DNA of 64,000 nucleotides from Anadara kagoshimensis. Taxonomy: Eukaryota; Mollusca; Bivalvia; Arcoida; Arcidae. The position numbers and the translations under genes are program-made. This document shows positions 1-15,000 of the stretch, piece after piece (position 1 is the first letter of the stretch; each line of letters starts with the position of its first letter). The DNA is taken from positions 67,751,130-67,815,129 of the forward strand of contig CM037865.1 of assembly GCA_021292105.1 (NCBI GenBank), read 5' to 3'. Under the pieces are notes generated by a model that saw nothing but the letters and a program-made list of their open reading frames with translations, had not been told where the DNA came from and ran no database searches.

Positions 1-35
1 GTTTGTAGTACCAACAGTTCCCGCCACTACTCAAG
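1..35 (+). CDS. partial exon, VVPTV-type cassette
   Basis: The window opens inside or at the edge of an exon reading VVPTVPATTQ and ending in phase 1 at a GTAAGT donor. It resembles the hydrophobic Thr/Pro micro-exons further on (GTIIVPTVDT), so the cassette type already exists upstream of the TSP1-like exon. The exon start is not certain, because the first bases could still be intron. Confidence 0.55.
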
Positions 36-3000
36 GTAAGTTCACGTCATGTGAAATATATATTACATTTTTCTAGCATCTCTAGTGTTCATGTCATGTC
101 ACGGAGTTTTGAAGCAGTGATGTCAAAGTGACATATTTCTGACGCAAATTATATATTTTACTGCAAACCGTTCAAAAAGATTATGTAAATATAATTTAAA
201 ACTAAAATATCAGTCCATATTCAAATAATTATTTCAAGCAAAGATAATCAAATTAAATTGACAAAAGAATTATTGAAATTATGGGGTTTCTTATAAAGCT
301 TTACATGTAGCCTTTCGGGGTTGTCATAATGCAATTATATTGCAAACGATATTACAGATGCCCAAATTTCATAATATGACAGCTTTGTTAAATATTTAAT
401 GTATTGCTAGTTTCCTCATTCATTAAACACACTATATGCTGTAACTTTGGTTGTATTTTTAATTATTTTAAATATGGTTTTTAACCAATGAGAACTAATT
501 TCAATATTTTATTCTATCGAAACAGCGCCTGGACCTTGTGATGCTGGTGTATTCCAGTGTGACTGGAATAACTGGGAAGATTGGGAACCATGTGATCAAT
601 GCGGATCATCCCGTCGTCGTATCAGAGCGTTATGTTGTGAACCAAACTCAACATTCAGTGAATGTCTGGTAGCCTGTAACAGATCAATATCGGAGGCATC
701 AGAGACTGGAACATGTCCTATTTGTTTAAACTTGGGAATCTTCAACACGGCAACAGATCAGTGCGATTGTTTGGCTGGTTATACTGGCCAGTGTTGTGAA
801 AACTGTAAGTATACTTTGTAACCCTAGGTAGAATTTTGCACTGTATTCATTAAATTAATGGAATGGTTTTGACAATTGATTACAAAAAATGTCTATATTC
901 TATTTTATAGTACAGTTTAATGTTTTCAAGAAGCTAAGGCTGTATACCATACTAATAAATAAGTTTCATTTGGGTTATACATGTGACTGTAATGGTCTGA
1001 CGGTGTAGTCACAACCAATTTTAGTAAGTTGCGACTTGTGTAGCTTCTAGATGGCAGTATCTGTCTTGCTTCTTTTTTTTTACTTTTCTTTAAAAGTGTT
1101 AACTGTCCTGCTAGCTACTATTTCTTTTTCTGTAATCAAAATCAAACATACTTATCCATGTCCGAATCCAGAAGCAAAGTTAAAACTTTCAAACTGACAA
1201 GTTAGGTTATAGACATGAACTTCCACCTTGAAAATGAGACCGGGTGCTCCCAAAAAACCCAGTTTAGTTGTTATTATCATTTTTATTTGTGAAGCTCAGT
1301 CGTTGTTAGTATCCGTAACAGCACACTTTTCTGACTGCCAATCATAGACGTATTAATTGAACCAGTATGTTTATGTTTTATTAAGTACATTTGTTTTTTT
1401 ACTTTCAGTCACTGTTGTAGCAACTACGGCCGGAAACGAAAATACATCTACAACCCAGGCACCAGGTAAATTACTACACATTGATTGAATGATGTTTTTC
1501 GTTCCAGTCAAGAATATTTCACTACACATTGATTTAATGGTGTTTTTCGTTCCAGTCAAGAATATTTCACTTATATCGAGACGTCACAAGCTATAGGTAA
1601 AGTAACAAAAATTTGACCTTTGTCAGAACTTTCAATGCAGTGTGCAATGAGGATTTGTTAGCGTGCCTTACATGCCATGACACGGGGCATCTGTTTTTAA
1701 TGTGTCTACAAAATCTGCAAAACTAGTTACATTCAGCAAGTTTATAGTATCTTCAGTGTACTGATGGTATTATATGCAACATAGCTTGTTTGTTTACGCA
1801 TTTCGTATCTAATATAGAACAAAACAATGAAATACACGTTAAATATCATCAATGTCATGTCACTGTGATTGCAACTTGCTTCATTGTATAAACCTCCCGT
1901 AGCGGGAACAAGCTCTACTATCTACCGTCGCTTATTAAATGTGAAACAAATACGCCACAAGCAGGAGAAGCAAGGATGTATATTTCTGTTAATAAAAAGA
2001 AAGTTGCCGATAGAAAAATTGAAGACATTACGTTTGTCAGCCTTTGATTGGCGTCGTAATTGTTGTACAAGTAAACATATGAAGCAAAATTGCATTTGTT
2101 TTTATCCTTTCAGTTACTGCAAAACATGGAACTCCTTTGTTACCAGGTAAGCTCAGAAAAATAGGTTTTAACCAATATCAAGTAATGGCATTAGATAAAT
2201 GTTAAATATTATAGTTTCCAAAAACGTATATGTTTTGTTTAAGTTAACAACCAAAGAAGGGATGCATTTTAATATGAACGATATATACGGGTAACAATTA
2301 TAGAAATCTAGATGTGGTACATTGTGAAAAACAAATCATTTGTTTTATTAGTACCAGTTAGTTAAAAAGCAATTAAAATAGTTTTAATAAACTAAGGCTC
2401 GATAATCTCATGACGGTTACTAAGATACCTATACCATAAATACATGAAAGAAAACTTTTGATAGACATAAGTTTATTACAATCATGTAAATAAATAGCTC
2501 TCATATCTTGAGTTGATTCGAGTTGTACATTATGTCATGTAACCTTTTATGTTTAATATGTGAATGACGGTACCAATAATTCTGTTCTTTTTTCGTTTAT
2601 TTCAGCCAACACATCAGGTAATTATTTAATCATACATCTCATTGTGTACTTTAAATTCTAACGCTGTCGCGACGTTTTTTTATTTCTTGCATTTGAACGA
2701 CTTCAAAAGTTCAGGTTTGGTAATCAATGTAAATTGATTTTACAGATAATACGTTTGATATAATGGCAGCAATATAATATTTTTATCAAAAACAAAAATA
2801 CTGATGTAATTTTATACCTTTTATGCCATGTGCTTATAACAATAATTTTATGTTTCAGGTGTAATCGTTTTGCCAACCGGAGGTATGAATAAATAACATA
2901 ATATGTATCATTGTATTTAATTTAATCAACCAAATTATAAATGATTAACAAAAACTCCATTCTACTTTGATATTTTCATGATTTGAAACATGAAGACGTA

Positions 3001-6000
3001 TATACAATCGGTATTTGTTGAATAAAAAGACACAACATTAGCAAGGTTACATGTCATCAGGATCTTATTATTGAATATGTATATTATATTTCTGTAATGC
3101 CTTGACTTCATCCTGCTATATAATACATGAAATGGAATAAGGGTTTTTCTAATTGAAAGTCACAAATTAACCATATATGGATCCGAAAAATAGCCAGACC
3201 CTTTTTGTTTATCCGTGTACTTTAAGTCTAGAGCATTAATCTACCACATAGACAGTTTTAACCCCTAAACAACAAATGAAATACAGTTGACTTTATGTGA
3301 ACTTATCAAAAGTAAAAATAAATATATTAATACGAAAAAACAGTTAACTTGTATTTCAACCACTGATTCTAAAAGCCTTCTTTTAAGAAGAATTGAAGGG
3401 AATAGTTTTAATACTGTCATCTACAGGTACGGCGTATTGATGTTGTTTTCGAATTAGTGGTACGTTACATTATCTACATTATTATGTAATAGATATTATT
3501 GATTTATCTAAACTGATACAATAATATTATGTTTTTCAGGTGCTGGATTGACAAATGAAACTGTTACCAATACAGGTGGAGGTGAGTAAATATTGTTCGA
3601 GTTGATTCTCTTTGTTTATCTTAATGTGCCGAATTTCTTTTTTTACTTTGCATATGGTTTGTGATTTGGACACGGATTGGTATGTTTGTTAACAGTACAG
3701 ATTTCATATTATTCTATTAATTCCCTTTTATCGTGGTTGTTCAAAACGTACTGGCATAACATTAAGTTGTACAGGCAACTGATTTTTCTATCATGATGTA
3801 TTTGTTTTTATCTAAATTGTATATAATTATGTTTCGATCCGCCAATAGGTTTTCGTAAGTCTTTAAACTATTCTACCTCTTTATCAAAACATAGAATGAC
3901 TAGCTAGGTGCTCTAAAATTTAATCCATACTCCATCAATATAGTTTTGATACAATAAAACATTTTAATTTAATAAATTGGTGCACGTTTTCATTCCAAAA
4001 AAAGACCATGTGAACTATGTTCCCTTATTTTGTCAAATTACCCTTTAGTAAGGTCTAAGTGCGTCATATTTAACATTAATTGAAATAAATAAAAGTTGAT
4101 ATATTTGTTTTAGAAGATTGTTGGAAAATGGCTTTACTTACAACATATCTTTGATTGAAAACTCCACAATACTATTTTAATGCTGTAATGTTTTACATTT
4201 TCTATGATAGGTGAATCTAACGAGACAGTAGTAACGAACCAAACAGTAGTTAATACAGGTAAGGCATTCCATTATCATTACTGCTCTTAAGGAATGATGT
4301 TCTCTATTAACACATTTCCTCAAGATAATATTTTAAAGTTTAAGAATTCATACCTCTGATATTTAAGTATCGTTGAGATATCGTTCAAAATCATTTTCAA
4401 AATGTGTAACACTGGAGGAATTTGTTGTTTAAGTTACAATTTGGATGATCAATCGATGAACTGTGATTTGTTAAGAAAATGCACTTAAATGGTTAAAATA
4501 GATATAATATATAGGAATTGATAAGTATACAGGTATATTGTATGCTAAAAACTGTTAGATAAAATATTGCTGATATATTGTATAATCTCATAAAACCATT
4601 GTATGCGATTAACAGTCATTATATTCCCCACTGCATCAATGATGAATTATGTAAAGACATATCGCATCGAAGGACTTTATGGATTACGTTAATATTTGTG
4701 GTGTTTATCAACAAATATATTGATAAATTAATGCATAAATGCCAAAGAATTAATAGCTATTTTGTTTATATTTTATCTGAAACATTTTTAAAAATATCTT
4801 AGTAATTGCACATTTTGTATTTTACAGGTAGCGCTAGCGGAAGCGGGAGTGGGGAGAATATTTCAGGTATTTATCATAATTCTACATTGTTTTGTCATTG
4901 CATTCCGAGGCTAATACTGAAAATATCATTATACATTTGAAAAAATCATGGTCCATCTTTGAATTTCAAGTGTATTTGAGATTTGACGAATTAGTCATTA
5001 AACTAAAAAAAAGATTTTAAAACTGGCACCATCCTAATTTTATATTTCGCGGAATTCGAATATATAAATGCAATGTTAATCTTTCATTTACTATTTATCT
5101 TTCTATTTTAGGTGTGATAATAACGCCAACAAATTCAGGTATGGTTTATACGAAATAACACATAAATTATCATTAAAAATTAAATGTGATAGCACAATTC
5201 AAGGAATGATTTAGAAAACGGTCTATCATCACTGACCTTGCAATGCGGTGCAAATCTTGACATTTCCTGTGAAAATTTAAAGCGTCATATTAATTGTAGT
5301 TATACAAAAACTTTTCATTTACACTCAATATCTTAGAAATACTCAGAAAAAAAGACCCAGAAAACTATATTTTGGGGTAGTGGCAACAATGCGTATATGC
5401 AGAAACTGGTTGATAAATAATTGCATCGAAAACCATTTTTTAAATTTATATACAAAATGAATTAATAATTGCAATTGCTTTCACAACATTCAACAGGGCT
5501 TTTTTAAAACAAAGAATTTCAGAAACCTATATTGTTTATATGAAATTTTTATAAAAATAATAATATAATAAATTGATATTTTTTTTAGGTAGCGGATCGG
5601 CCGGTCAGAATGGTAATAATGGGTCTGGTCAGAGTGGAAGTCAGACTGGCAATGGAGGTTCGTATGTCATTCTATTAATTAAGAGTTTGATGCATTACAT
5701 TAAGTAAATGATTTAGAAAGTTATAAATGCAATTCATTGTTGGCTTTGCGTTAGCTGAACCATCGAGTTACATGGAACAAAGAAATTAAATAATAATACC
5801 AATGTCAAAATAGTCCACTGGTCTTTTCGATTAAATATGCCCGCTATAGCAATATCGATTATTATATGTTTCTAAAATATATATATAACTTAATCTTTAT
5901 TTGTTTATCTTCAAGAAATAGAGAAAAGTCTATAATTCTTATATGTTTATGAAATTTAAAATGTGAGGAAATCTATTGCAATATTTCAAATTTATGGTTT

Positions 6001-9000
6001 GCCATTATTTTGTTTTAAAATGTATCCATCCGACTAACTGTAAATTAATTGTTTCTTTTTGTAGGTTCTAGCAATAATACCTCGGGTAAGTTTTAAATTC
6101 GTATGCTTATATGTGATATTGAATATACCTTATATATGTCGTTATATTAAGTGTTTTGTTATTCTCTTCCTTTCTGCTACATCCGTCGATTATATGAACG
6201 TCTAACATAAAACTAAAAACATGTTTGTAGTTATTAAAACAAATTTCGAATCAATATTTTAGAAATATAATATTGTTTCTGTATAGTCAAGATATGCTTC
6301 AAATATTTAAATTTAACAACATTTGAAACTCGACAAGTATATAATTTATAATGTATTAAGACAAAATATGCGAGTATTAATTAAGGAAATACTGTTTATG
6401 TAAAACAAATACAACTAAATCATCTTGTATATGTATGTATTGTAAGAAGTTAGTAACAGGTAATAGATGAATGTGTTTTCCGTTCTATTCAGCAAGCAAT
6501 AGTCTTCCCATTTAAATCTAAATTCATAACAAAACTTATCTTTGTCGGACAAAAGTATAACCACTCTTTGTGTATGAAGTTTCAATATGTAGTATTTAAT
6601 CATGTATGTTAATCATTGTAGGTTCTGGTATGTCAGGTATGTTTACTTACATTTTCACCGCCTTATTATTTCTTGATATTGGATTATGTTGTCAAATATG
6701 AGTTTGTCATATCTTGTCTGGTTTGCTTGTTTGTTGTTTCGTGTTCTTGGTGGCATTTGCTATTTGCCAATTACACGTTTTAATGCTGAACATTGCTTTT
6801 TTTCTATTAAAAGCTTACTTGCCAAGCTATTAATGCCTTAAACATGGGTCATTTCAAATTAACAGTGAGGCAGATTGAAAATAAATTGCACACCAAAAGA
6901 CGCAGTTTTAGCAAATCTACAAGAAAGCATTATTGTATTGATGCTGAGGCTTTATTTTAAGATGCATGCTTTTATGAATGTTTCAGGGGCATTTAGCTTT
7001 ATACATTTTGACAAAAACATTGTATATATGTATATATTCTTTCACTTAGAATAATTTTCAGCAACCTCAATCTGAATAAAGAGAGGAATACCCAGCATGT
7101 TTAGTAACGGGCGAATCATGCCGTCATAGGTTCTCTATCTTAATATTTGTTTTTATTGTACTAATTGGATATTTTGAATATAACTATCGTTACAGGTACT
7201 ATAATTGTTCCAACAATTGATACAGGTAATTATTACTATTGCTACTTTTTTTAACCATTTGCTGTTACTCCAATGGTACTCTACTTCCAAAACTGGAATT
7301 TACTTAGTCATGAAACCCAGTGACCTTTGAAACTCCAGACTTTTACAATAAATATTCTCACGGATATTTCTCAAACGCAAGTGAATGAAAACAATATACC
7401 ATGTTATTTAAAAAAAATATTAACATATTTGAAAACTGAAACATTGAGTAGTAATAATTATGTTTGTAACGTTTGGTATGAATAAAATAATTGTTCTATG
7501 AAAAATATTAGACACATATATATTAAAGTTCCATGTTCCTTTCACACAATTTTATTACACACATGACGGGTGTAGCTAGCTAAACAGGAGGTGCTTACCC
7601 TTCCGGAGCACCCGGCCTCACTTCCCTGGTGGAAGTTCACGTGTCTAACCTAACTTGTCAGTTCCAAAGTTTTTACTTCTGGATTGTGATTCGGACATGG
7701 ATTAATATTTTTTTTATCAATACTATCAAACTCGGTATGTTTGTGACGATAAATAAAGCCTTATTTCGGAATAGTTGCATAAAGATTGAGTTTTCACTTA
7801 TTTGTACCTAGTCGTAGCAGGAAATCTGTATGCGCATTAGTAATTAGAATATAATATTTCTGGACAGAGTACAACGTTAGTATTATGGGGATTTAACGTA
7901 TTAAAAAGCCAGTCAAGATTGATATTTTTCACTTGCATATTGGCCGTATTTGTACAAAAGCTTTTTATTTACACTCAGTATCTTAGAAACACAGAAACAG
8001 AGATATATAATTCGAAACAGCGGCAATACTGAGTTAACATGGAAACTGATTGATTAATAGTTGCTTTAAAAAACCATAATAGATTAAATTGATACATACG
8101 TAATTGCAGTAGCTTCACAATATTAAACAGGTTTATTTAAAACAATGAATTTCGGAAACTTATATCATTTATATGAAACATTTATAAAAGAGTATATTAT
8201 AAAATGATATTTTAGGTAGCGGATCCGGTCAGAATGGTAATAACGGGTCTGGCCAGAGTGGTAGTCAAACCGGAAATGGAGGTGCGTATGCCATTATATC
8301 ACTGAAGAGTTTGATGCATTACATTAAGAAAATTAAGAAAATGATGTAGAAAGATATAAATGCAATGACTGTTGACTTTGCATTAGCTAAACAATCGAGG
8401 TACATACGAAAAAGTAAGATAAATAATGATAATAATGCCAAGAAAAGTATACTGGATCAATTAAATTGTCTTTTTCACTAAAGCTTTTCGCTATAGAAAT
8501 ATCGATTATTATCCGTTACTAAAACATATATTACTAAATCTTTATTTGTTTATCTTAAAAAATTGAGAAAGATCTATAATTCTTATACCTTCATGAAGTT
8601 CAAAAAGTGTAAAAAAAATATATTGCAATATTTTAAATTGATAGTTTTGTGGGCTTTTTTGTACTAATTGGATGTTTTTGTGGCTATCGTTACAGGTACC
8701 ATAATTGTTCCAACAGTTGATACAGGTAATTATTATAACTACTGCCTTTCTTGCCATTTGCTGTGGCAGGGCCCCCAAGAGCACTCTACTTCCAAAGCTG
8801 GAATTTACTTAGTCATGAAAAATCCAGTGTCCTTCTTAAATCAAGATCAATATTCTCACGGATGTTTTCATACACGTGCACGCCAGTGAATGAAAATGTG
8901 TTATTTTTAAAACATATAATCATATTTAAACTCTGAAATAAAGTAGTAATAGTAATAATTGTAACGTTTGGTATAAATAAAATGTTAATTATTCTATGAC

Positions 9001-12000
9001 AAATATTTATGATACATATATTTAAAGATTTTCAAAAAAGTTATTGGTAATAGTTGATTATTTTAGCCCAACTATTATTCTCATTTTAACATCTTAAAAA
9101 TGTTCTGATTTTAGTCATTATGAGAAATTTTATTCCGAAACGACAGTGTAATGTTGCATAATTAACACAGATTTAGTAATCATTTAACACTTAAGTCCTT
9201 GTGATTGTACAATTACTTTTGTTACAATTTTAGGTTCTGGACCTGTACTTACTAATGGCTCGGGTATGTCCATTTACAATTTTACTATCACATTGTACTA
9301 GTATTTCATTTCTCTTTGGCAGTTAGACATTGGACATGACAAGAGAATTATATAAAAATAATATTTATTTATTGATGATTCTTTATATACTGTACATGTT
9401 TGTTTTATCTAACTTTGAGATCGTTGTCTAGTTTAAAGTATTTAAGATGAAAGCGCTTAAGAATGTCTTCATTGTCTTTGAGCTTTATACAATTTGACAA
9501 AATAATACAGTCATATTCTTTAGCAAACAATTGTTGTTTTTGCAACTTAAATATGCGTAACGAGACATTACCAGTAGAAACTATTTTAACTCTCGGGTGG
9601 ATCATACAACCGTAACAGGTTTTGTTCACTAAATCAAATTCTTGTTTTTGTACTTATCAAATGTATTAAATTTAATTCTAGTTGCCGGTACCATTATTGT
9701 TCCAACAGTTGATACAGGTAAATATTATAACTGTTTTGTTTAGTACTCCTAGATGGAACACTACAATATAAAACTGTGTTTTGGCATTATATTATATTAT
9801 ATATTATATTGTACAATAGGGACTTTTTCATTTAACTTTAATGGATTGTTTTCAAACAACTTTGAAACAAGATAATGTGTTTTATTGAATATACATTAGA
9901 ATATTCAAAAACCTGAAAAATGTTGAAAACGTGCGCTTCTGAAAAATACAATATGATTAGTTGTAACCTTTGTTGGGTCATTTTGTGTTTACAAATTTAA
10001 ACGTTAAAAGGAATATATTCAACATTTGTATGGCCGTCATCACAGTATTGTTGATAAGTTTGATGTCTTTGTGTCCAGGATTGCCCTGGATATATTTGAC
10101 GTCTCATAGTTTCATGTTCCTTTCACACAATTTTGATTAAACACGTAGCTAGCTAAACAGGGGGTACTTACCCTTCCGGAGCACCCGGCCTCACTTCCCT
10201 GGTGGAAGTTCACGTGTCTAACCTAACTTGTCAGTTTCAAAGTTTTTACTTTGCTTCTGGATTGTGATTCAGACATGGATTAGTATGTTTGTTTTTGATT
10301 ATTCAATTGCAATATTATATTCACACATAGGTAAATATTTTCATATAAATTTAATTTAACAATCTTGCATTTTAGTCAAAATTAACACAATTTTAGTAAT
10401 CATTTAACATTTAAGTCCTTTTATTTATAATGCTTAGAGTATCACATTGATTTTGTTACTTTTGTTTCAATTGTAGGCTCTGGACCTGTACTTACTAATG
10501 GCTCAGGTATGTCCATTTACAAATATCACATTGTACTAATTATTCATTGGTTATTAGTAGTAAGAGATTGAACATAAAAAGAAAATTATGTAAACAAGTG
10601 TATTAATTTGTTGATTCTTTATATACTTGTAAACATGTTTTCCTTGTTAAAATTATTGGAGATCTTTACCAGGTTTACAGTATCTGAAGATGGGTGCTTG
10701 TATGAGTGTGTTCAGTGTCGTTGATATATACAAACTGACAAAATAACCTATTTTTCTAATTTCGATGATTGTTTTGCAAGTTAAATATGTGTAACAAGAC
10801 ATTACAAATAGAGGTTATTTTAACTGTCTGATATATCATAGAACCGTAACAGTTCACTAGATATTAATAAAACATTAATTTAATGTGCTGAATTAAACTC
10901 TAGTTGCAGGTACTATAATTGTTCCAACAGTTGACACAGGTAATTATTATAATTGTTAATGTTTAGGACCACTGGATGAGGCAATCAAATAGCAAACCAC
11001 AAAGCCTTTTGTCATTATATTCAGTGGCCTTCCAAAATCAAAACTTTAATATTCATTCTTTTTATACTAATTAGTTCTTTCAATTGTTGTAAAGCAAGAT
11101 AATAAATAGGCTTATAATAGAATATATACCAGAGTATTTAAAACGCTAAAAAGCCATGCTCGGTTGAAAAATATGAAATCATTAGAGGTTCCCTGTATTG
11201 GGTCACACTTTTTTTATTTAGTATTGAAATAAATTGCAGTATGTATTTCTGTAAGGTTTTGTATAAATTAAATCTTAATAATTCCATTGCGTTATTATAA
11301 TTTGATTTAGGTAATCGTTTTCATATTATTAATGGTTTGATATTCTTAATTTTGCTCTAAAATACAAATATTTATTATGGTAAGGATGTAACACATTACT
11401 TTTGTCACTATTTTAGGCGCTGGACCTGAACGAAATGTCTCAGGTATGCTCATTTATGATTATAATATCAGAATTCACCAATGTGCAAATTGTCATTAAC
11501 ATTTGGACATTTAACCATAACATTTATCACTTCTGTTTGAATTTGAGATGTTTCCAAAGTTGATGGCTATATCGTTATGTAAAACATCAATGAACTTAGC
11601 ACTTGGTGTATTTACCATATTACTAGGACTAGACAGTGTATATCTTCTATATATACGTATTCATCATTAATGCGTTTACATAATATAAAATAAAAAGGAA
11701 ATATTAACTTAACAAAATATGGATAAAGCAAAACAAACAAAATTTGATTTTTTGTAATCTCAAAACCTTCATTTGAAAGTATATTCAACAAGTAATACAA
11801 AACTATTTTTTGTCTCCAATAACATTTCACATTTTAATTGTAGGTATCATAGTTATGCCAACAGTCGATACAGGTAAATAATGTGTTCAAATATTTTATC
11901 TTTTAAATCATATTATTTTGTTTTTAATTTATTCACTTTTGAACGGATTAGTCACGCAGCAGTTTGCCATGGTATTGTTATGGGAACATGTTTGATATGC

Positions 12001-15000
12001 ATATATTGTTATTGTGGACTGCTGTTGTCATTCTTGCATTTTGTAAGTTGGAATCAAAAGGTATCAAAACTGGCAAACCTATATGATTTATATATCTAGG
12101 TCAGCGCTTTTCAAATAAAATAATAGTACTGGTTTCATAATCTTACCTTGACACTTGAACACTAGTTTTTATTTTGTTCAGAGGATAATAACTTTATTTT
12201 GTATCATTGTAGGTGCTGGATCAGGATCCAATGTCTCAGGTATGTTGATCTACATTACATAATAGTCATACAGTGGTTCACACATGGTTTAATTGGAATC
12301 AAAATTTCTATACCAAGAGAAATTAAAATTTTACTTTTTTTAATTCTCTGGATAACTTGTCATCTGCAATTTTATATCATATGTTACTAATATTTCATTG
12401 GTAATTTAACTTTGATAATAGAATTTTAACATTAGACATGAAAAGAAAATTTAGATATGTTTATTTAGGACGTCAATGCAAACATCGTTTTCGCCTCAAC
12501 AGTTTACAAATACAATATACTTTTTTATTTATAGGTATCATAGTAATGCCGACAGCTACAGGTATGTTATTTTTATTTTATATAAAATTATATACGTGTA
12601 ATTCATTATTTCATTTAAGTAATCTTTGAAAGAAGTGTCTGCAAGACCACTATCCATGCAGTGTTAATTGTTGTCTCATTATCATGTTCATTATATGTTT
12701 ATGATCTTAAGATTTACAATTTTGAGATTTAATGACATTTGTTATGTTTGTCACTGAGTTCGTAGATTTATTGATAAGCTCATGCAATGGTTCTGCTTTA
12801 TTTTGTGACTACAAACTTACTATTGTGGTGTATTATGTTTAAAGTTTAAAGATATTTTGAATAATCACTTTGCATTTCATAAGCTTTTATAACTTTTTTA
12901 TACAAACTATATTGCAAGTGATAATATTATAAAAAGGTCAAAATAATGTGTTTCTTGAGTATTACGTTTTAGTTTTTACATGTATTTGTTGTTTCATAAA
13001 ATAGTTAACATAAAACTTTTTATTTTAAGGACTTGGAGGTCTTGGAACAAATGAAACAGGTATGTACTTAGTGTGCAAACCCGATATTTACGTTGAATAT
13101 TTATGCTGAATATATTTGTAACAATATAATGGAGGTACTTTACCGTAGCATAATTACAAGCATAATCTGATTTCAGTATTTTCAAAGCAAACGTCTAAGC
13201 TTAACTTTATTCTTTTAGTCAAGACGTTAAATCTATTTAGATTCGTCGTATTAATTGAAAATTTTTAACATTGACATTTTTATTCAAATGTTGCTGTCGT
13301 CAAAACAATAAAAAACGGTGTACAAAAAGAAATATAAATGCATTTCTTATACATTAACACAGTAATGAACGTATGTAAGCTTATACATGTATTCAAAACA
13401 AAATCTACATGTATATTCTTCCTTTTAGGGTCTACAGAATCTAACACAACAGGTAGGTTTGTCCAAACATTTATCTTTTAAAACATCCTACTATATGTTT
13501 AAAATCGCCCAGACATTAATGGTGCACTTGCTAAAAGCCCACTAGACGTTCTTGCATTTGTATATATTGGCTTTTGCCGAGTTTATATTATCAGTTCAAA
13601 CCGATTGCTTGTTTTTATTTGAATTATTATGATATTTAAAACTACTCTAATCATTCTATAAAGTTACCTATACAGCTCTAACATGTAAATTAGTAGTAAT
13701 TCGGAGTAGTTTTGTCAGAATGTAATTTCAAAAAAAAAAACAACAATACTACCTTAATTAACTGTTTAATTTTTTAATTTGTTTTTGTTTTACAGGAATC
13801 ATTATAATGCCAACAAATTCAGGTATTTACAAAATAAATGGTCATAAGTCAGTCTGTCCAGGAGAATATATATAAACCAATTAAGAAAATCCATAGTGGT
13901 AGCGAATATCTTAAATATCTTGATCTAGTTAACATAAGTCTCCATATTCGATTAGTTAAAAAAAATCAAAATCTTTGTTAAATCGTAATTTAGCTATTAT
14001 TATTGGTAAAAACTAAAAAAGCAAATGCGGCATATCTTGTTGAATGATCAGTGTTGCTATAAGTGTGTAAACAATGTAGGTTTTAACGTTTTTATCTACT
14101 GCACTGTATTACATGAATTTGTCGGTAATTTTATTTTTTGTTTACTTTAGGTCCAGATTCTTCAAACGGGAAAGGTACTTATGCGAGTTTGGCAACTTTT
14201 AATCACAAATTACAGTATAATGCCGTTGAGGCTTTAAATAGACATGTATTTTTAGTATACAAGAATTTTTTTTATTTATTTACTTTGTTGCATTTCAAAA
14301 TGAAGATTAAGGATTTCTATATAATCGTTTTTATCCCGCAGTGTGTTATGTCTAATTGTTAGACATATTTTGATTATTTTTATCTTTCTTTTGTTTGTAT
14401 AGAAGTATTTGACGTATAAATTACATTGCTTTTTGCTGTGGCAGAGTCTGTTGTCGCCAGCTTTATTTTAGCATTTTGTCATCAACTAATTAAGTCTACA
14501 TGTAGCTTTCACTGTCAAATATGCAAATGCACAGTGTTTTAAATAGTTGGCATTGTTATGTGTGTCAAGATTACTATAGACGTTTTGTTATATTAAAAGT
14601 ACTGTTTATATTCAGTGCTGATATTTCTAAGTTTCCTTCAAACATAACAAAGGAATTATCAGGTATGTTAATTATGTATAAGTGTATTAAACAATTAGAT
14701 GTATACAATATACAAAACATTGCTTTGTGCAACGATATTGTCCTTTAATTTTCTGCCGATACATAGACATGTGAATTATATAAGTTTCTAAATGACCGCG
14801 CCTACATTGTTTATGTTACTTGTGTAATCACAGAAATGCTGAAATTACGTATTTAATAAAATCATTAGTTAGAATTTTGGTACAGAAACGTCATTGTTAT
14901 AAAACTCAATATTTATTTTTAAACAGTATTGATAAACCGTGATTAAGCCCCAACTTTGTTAACAAACAATTATTTCTCAAGTGTTTTTAACTAAATGGTG

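Larger units (their letters stand above)
9075..10950 (+). repeat. tandem B-A exon-pair duplication with introns
   Basis: 9075-9720 and 10380-10950 are homologous. Both have TTAGTAATCATTTAACA(C/T)T, the GSGPVLTNGS exon, the intron with GATTCTTTATATACT, and the VAGTIIVPTVDT exon. The segment 9720-10380 between them includes an R1 repeat copy. Confidence 0.7.

Noticed and set aside
1869-2150. Possible 93-residue protein
   Set aside because: A chance frame across an intron and the micro-exon 2114-2146 read in the wrong frame.
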